Of a stretch of 9,214 bases of DNA, positions 6,543-9,214 are shown in pieces. The first letter of the stretch is position 1, and each line of letters opens with the position of its first letter. The notes below the pieces were generated by a model that worked only from the letters and a program-made list of their open reading frames with translations, ran no database searches and was not told the origin of the DNA. The stretch comes from CACORA01 sp044234625. Its GTDB lineage: Bacteria; Planctomycetota; Planctomycetia; Pirellulales; UBA1268. The DNA lies in assembly GCA_044234625.1 (NCBI GenBank), contig JBIIIP010000116.1, positions 1-9,214 on the forward strand, in the 5' to 3' direction. A program made the position numbers and the translations under genes.

Positions 6543-7916
6543 ATGCCCCCTTTCCGCATTCGCGCGATCATCGTCGCCGCCAATGTCGTTGCCGCAGCGT
6601 GGGCCTGCGCCACGGAGCCCGAGTCGCCGTCGATCCCGGGGCAGACGCGGCCCGCGGCCTACGTGCCCACGCAGCCCAAGGAGACGTCGCGGCCACCGGC
6701 ATGGCCCTCCGGGAAACCTCCCGGCAAGACGGGCAACGACGCCATCGACAAGCACGTGTTGTCGAGCATCCGCGAAGATCCGGGCGCGCCGCTCGAGCCG
6801 ATCGGCGAGGCCGCGGCCGCGACGGTGTCGAGCGGAGTCGTGCAGGCACAGTTCGAGCAGGCCTTCGCTCCGCCGCAGCTGCCGCCCGGCGCCACGGCCC
6901 CGCCGCGCGACCTGGCCGCCCTGCAGATGCAGTCGCTCGACACGGCGATGGTGGTGGCCCGCGTGGGCTCGGAGGTGGTGCTGGAGAGCGACCTGCTCAC
7001 GCCGGCGGCACTGGATTGGCTCGCGAAGGTGTCGCCCGGCCTCAAGCCGGAGCAGATCCGCGACCTCAAGATGCAGATCTTCAGGCAGGTCTTGAAGCCC
7101 CACGTCGAATCCATGCTCGTGTATGTGGACGCCTGCCGAACGATCCCCGAGGACAAGCTGCCGGACATCCAGAAGAAGGTGGCCCAGGCGTTCGACGAGA
7201 CGCAATTGCCCCGGCTCATGAAGGAGGCCGGGGCGGCGAACACGCTGGAATACGAGCAGCTCCTCCGCGCACGAGGCCAGTCGCTCGACCAGATGCGGAA
7301 GATGTTCTTCGAGCGGGCGCTCTCGCAGCAGTGGCTGCAATCAAAGGTGGAGATCGACGAAGAGATCCCGCATGCCGAGATGATCGCCTGGTACGAGAAC
7401 CATCTTTCCGAATACGACTTTCCCGCCAAGGCGAGGTTCGAGCAGTTCACCGTGCGGATCACGCCCGAGCAGCCCCGCGCCGTGGCCTGGAACAAGCTCG
7501 CCGCGATGGGCAACGACGTGTTCCACGGCGCCCCGTTCGCCACGGTGGCGAAGGCCCGTTCGGAGGGAGCGACGGCGGCCGACGGCGGCGCCTACGACTG
7601 GACCGCCCAGGGCAGTCTGGCTTCGAAGCCGCTCGATGAGGCGGTTTTTTCGCTGCCCGTCGGCCAGCTGAGCCCGATCATCGAAGACGGCAACACCCTG
7701 CACATCGTCCGCGTGATCGAGCGCACCCCCGCCGGCCGGATGCCGTTTCTCGAAGCACAGGTCGGCATCAAGGCGACGCTCTACGAGGAGCGGCGGCAGC
7801 GGCAGATGAACGACTACCTCGATCGGCTCCGCGAACGCACACCGGTGTGGACCATCTTCGATGACGGCCAGGCGGGCACGCTCACGGCCGGTCGCCCGGG
7901 AGCGGCCGTGAAGTGA
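6543..7916 (+). CDS. Exported SurA/PrsA-like peptidyl-prolyl cis-trans isomerase (parvulin)
   Basis: Proteins of this type help exported or outer-membrane proteins fold, by chaperone action and prolyl isomerisation. The 457 residues divide into an N-terminal signal (basic residues, then a hydrophobic stretch about 8-21), a Pro/Ala-rich low-complexity segment (about 25-125), a SurA_N-like helical domain (about 133-290, opening with VVARVGSEVVLESDLL), and one parvulin (PpiC/rotamase) domain at about 296-393 (ARFEQFTVRI, GGAYDW, AVFSLPVGQLSPII, LHIVRVIER). A C-terminal helix rich in Arg and Glu (about 402-432) follows. A cysteine at 22 sits at the end of the signal (AAWAC). It could be a lipidation site, but Trp at -2 is unusual, so ordinary signal peptidase cleavage is equally possible. 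SurA of E. coli has two parvulin domains; here only one is seen. The gene lies 91 bases after mfd. The family call is firm; whether the domain is an active isomerase is not shown by sequence alone. Confidence 0.88.
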   Translation: MPPFRIRAIIVAANVVAAAWACATEPESPSIPGQTRPAAYVPTQPKETSRPPAWPSGKPPGKTGNDAIDKHVLSSIREDPGAPLEPIGEAAAATVSSGVVQAQFEQAFAPPQLPPGATAPPRDLAALQMQSLDTAMVVARVGSEVVLESDLLTPAALDWLAKVSPGLKPEQIRDLKMQIFRQVLKPHVESMLVYVDACRTIPEDKLPDIQKKVAQAFDETQLPRLMKEAGAANTLEYEQLLRARGQSLDQMRKMFFERALSQQWLQSKVEIDEEIPHAEMIAWYENHLSEYDFPAKARFEQFTVRITPEQPRAVAWNKLAAMGNDVFHGAPFATVAKARSEGATAADGGAYDWTAQGSLASKPLDEAVFSLPVGQLSPIIEDGNTLHIVRVIERTPAGRMPFLEAQVGIKATLYEERRQRQMNDYLDRLRERTPVWTIFDDGQAGTLTAGRPGAAVK

Positions 7917-7919
7917 CAG

Positions 7920-7966
7920 GGCCGCTGCGCGCAAGCCACCGCCGCACCGCGGCCGATTGCTTGTTC
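7920..7966 (+). terminator. Possible terminator after the surA-like gene
   Basis: GGCCGC (7920-7925) and GCGGCC (7949-7954) form a perfect 6-base inverted repeat just after the stop codon, followed by T-rich GATTGCTTGTTC. The 23-base loop is long and the T tract is interrupted, so this is a weak candidate. Confidence 0.25.
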
Positions 7967-7989
7967 CCCTTCCCGGCCGCTCCTATGAT
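7961..7989 (+). promoter_or_regulatory. Sigma70-like promoter of the S8 protease gene
   Basis: TTGTTC (7961-7966), a 17-base spacer and TATGAT (7984-7989). Transcription would start near 7996, leaving about 23 bases of leader that includes GGAG at 8007-8010, 8 bases before the ATG at 8019. The good ribosome binding site supports this start. Confidence 0.5.
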
Positions 7990-8018
7990 CCGGCTGGTCA
8001 TCCGCCGGAGCCCGCGCC

Positions 8019-9214
8019 ATGGACCGTGCCCCCCGCCGCCCCCGACGAAAAGCCGTTCGCCGGTTCATCCTCGGATGGGCCGAACCGCTCGAGGATCGGC
8101 GGTTGCTCGCGGCCTCCTCCACCGAGGGTGAACTGCTCGTCCAATACGAGGCGGGAATCTCGGCGGCCGCGCGGGAGAGCATCCGCATCGACCTCGGTGG
8201 CACGTTGGCGGAACTCATCGACACCGTCACCATGCAGCAACTGGGAGCCGGCCCCGTCGAGCGGGTGACGCTCGGTGCGGGCATGTCGATCGAGCAAGGC
8301 ATCGCGACGCTGCGGGGCCGGCCCGGCGTGGCATCGGTCGAGCCCAATTGGACGATCGACGTGGCGGCCACCAGCAACGACCCCCTCTTTACCGGCGGGC
8401 GACTTTGGGGCATGTCTGGCGACGAGCCCGCCGCCGGCGGCGGCAGCAACCCATATGGCAGTCAGGCCGCGCCGGCGTGGGAGGCCGGATTCACCGGCTC
8501 CCGGTCGGTGGTCGTGGGCATCGTCGACAAGGGCATCGACATCAACCACCGCGACCTCCGCGGCAACATCTGGGTAAATCCTTACGAAATCGTCGGGGAC
8601 GGCATCGACAACGATGGCAACGGCTACACCGACGACATCCACGGCTGGGACTTCGCCGCCAACGACAGCAGCGTTTACGACGGCGCGGATGACGACCATG
8701 GCACGCACGTCGCCGGCACGATCGGAGCCAGCGGCGGCAACGGCCAGGGGGTGGCCGGCGTGAACTGGAACGTGACGCTCATCGCGGCCAAATTCATCGG
8801 CCGACGGTCGGGCAGCACCGCCAACGCCATCAAGGCCATCGACTACCTCACCGACCTGAAAATCCGCCACGGCATCAACCTCGTGGTCTCCAATCACTCC
8901 TGGAGCACGAACGTGGGTTCGGCGGCGTTGCAGTCCGCGATCAGCCGCCACGTCGGCGCCGGCATTCTCGTCGTGGCCTCCGCCGGCAACGACGCGGCGG
9001 ACGTCGATCGCCAGCCCCGCTATCCGCAGGGCTATTCCACGCTCGCGCCCGCGGCCTTCGACGGCGTGATCTCGGTGGCGGCCATCTCCTCCGCGGGGCA
9101 ATTGGCATCTTTTTCCAACTACGGCCTGCAGTCGGTCGACATCGGTGCACCCGGCGCGGGCATCCCATCGACCCTGCCAGGCGGCCGTTACGGCTCGCTG
9201 AGCGGCACGTCGAT
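8019..9214 (+). CDS. Secreted subtilisin-like (S8) serine protease with LEPR-XLL N-terminus, 3' truncated by the window
   Basis: The frame is open from the ATG at 8019 to the window edge, 398 complete codons. Residues 1-32 are a very basic stretch followed by PLEDRRLLAA (23-32), the planctomycete LEPR-XLL signature of exported proteins. Residues about 37-115 resemble an inhibitor-I9-type propeptide (ELLVQYEAG, GVASVEPNWTI). The S8 catalytic domain starts near 150: Asp D170 in GIVDKGID, His H227 in DDHGTHVAGT, oxyanion Asn N324 in ASAGND, and Ser S398 in the final GTS, with the window ending inside the next codon. Between Asp and His lies an EF-hand-like loop, DNDGNGYTDD (197-206), probably binding calcium. 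The canonical DTG around the catalytic Asp reads DKG. The full protein is probably much longer, since relatives in planctomycetes often carry C-terminal adhesion or dockerin modules. Its substrate is unknown. No partner gene is visible. Confidence 0.93.
   Translation, partial: MDRAPRRPRRKAVRRFILGWAEPLEDRRLLAASSTEGELLVQYEAGISAAARESIRIDLGGTLAELIDTVTMQQLGAGPVERVTLGAGMSIEQGIATLRGRPGVASVEPNWTIDVAATSNDPLFTGGRLWGMSGDEPAAGGGSNPYGSQAAPAWEAGFTGSRSVVVGIVDKGIDINHRDLRGNIWVNPYEIVGDGIDNDGNGYTDDIHGWDFAANDSSVYDGADDDHGTHVAGTIGASGGNGQGVAGVNWNVTLIAAKFIGRRSGSTANAIKAIDYLTDLKIRHGINLVVSNHSWSTNVGSAALQSAISRHVGAGILVVASAGNDAADVDRQPRYPQGYSTLAPAAFDGVISVAAISSAGQLASFSNYGLQSVDIGAPGAGIPSTLPGGRYGSLSGTS

Noticed and set aside
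7998..9101. 367-codon minus-strand frame over the protease gene
   Set aside because: The opposite strand encodes a subtilase with all four key residues; the antisense product is Val/Asp/Ala-rich with no recognisable motif.
1..9214. Mobile elements, CRISPR arrays, tRNA/rRNA genes, toxin-antitoxin or defence modules
   Set aside because: I looked for transposase or integrase motifs, direct repeats with spacers, and tRNA-like folds in the gaps and saw none; all gaps are shorter than 140 bases and explained by promoters and gene ends.

Overview
The window is high-GC bacterial DNA, most likely from a member of the Planctomycetota. The best taxonomic marker is the N-terminus of the last gene. It carries a basic stretch followed by PLEDRRLLAA, the LEPR-XLL type signature that planctomycetes place at the start of many exported proteins. 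Other hints are a HEAT-like alanine-rich protein with a proline-rich NPF tail, and a strong GC-third-position bias that opens long spurious antisense frames. I cannot place it below phylum level.

Layout, left to right: (1) the 3' end of a HEAT-repeat-like protein of unknown function on the plus strand (start lies outside the window). (2) Tail to tail with it after 19 bases, the catalytic subunit of acetolactate synthase (ilvB-type) on the minus strand. (3) A 130-base divergent intergenic region with a GC-rich hairpin, a 14-base perfect palindrome and a promoter. (4) mfd, the transcription-repair coupling factor, plus strand, 1118 codons from a GTG start. (5) A 91-base gap with a promoter, then an exported SurA/PrsA-like parvulin-type peptidyl-prolyl isomerase. 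(6) A 102-base gap with a possible terminator and a promoter, then the first 398 codons of a secreted subtilisin-like (S8) protease that runs off the right edge exactly at its catalytic serine.

The genes serve different processes: branched-chain amino acid synthesis, removal of stalled RNA polymerase with recruitment of excision repair, folding of exported proteins, and extracellular proteolysis. The last two both act outside the cytoplasm, but nothing in the sequence ties them together. Each of the three plus-strand genes mfd, surA-like and protease has its own sigma70-like promoter candidate, so this looks like separately transcribed genes rather than one operon.

I found no RNA genes, insertion sequences, CRISPR arrays or phage genes, and no evidence of a new multi-gene system. 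The points most worth a second look are the apparently leaderless GTG start of mfd, the palindrome and hairpin in the ilvB/mfd divergent region, the plant-like C-terminal half of the acetolactate synthase, and the multi-domain architecture of the truncated protease.
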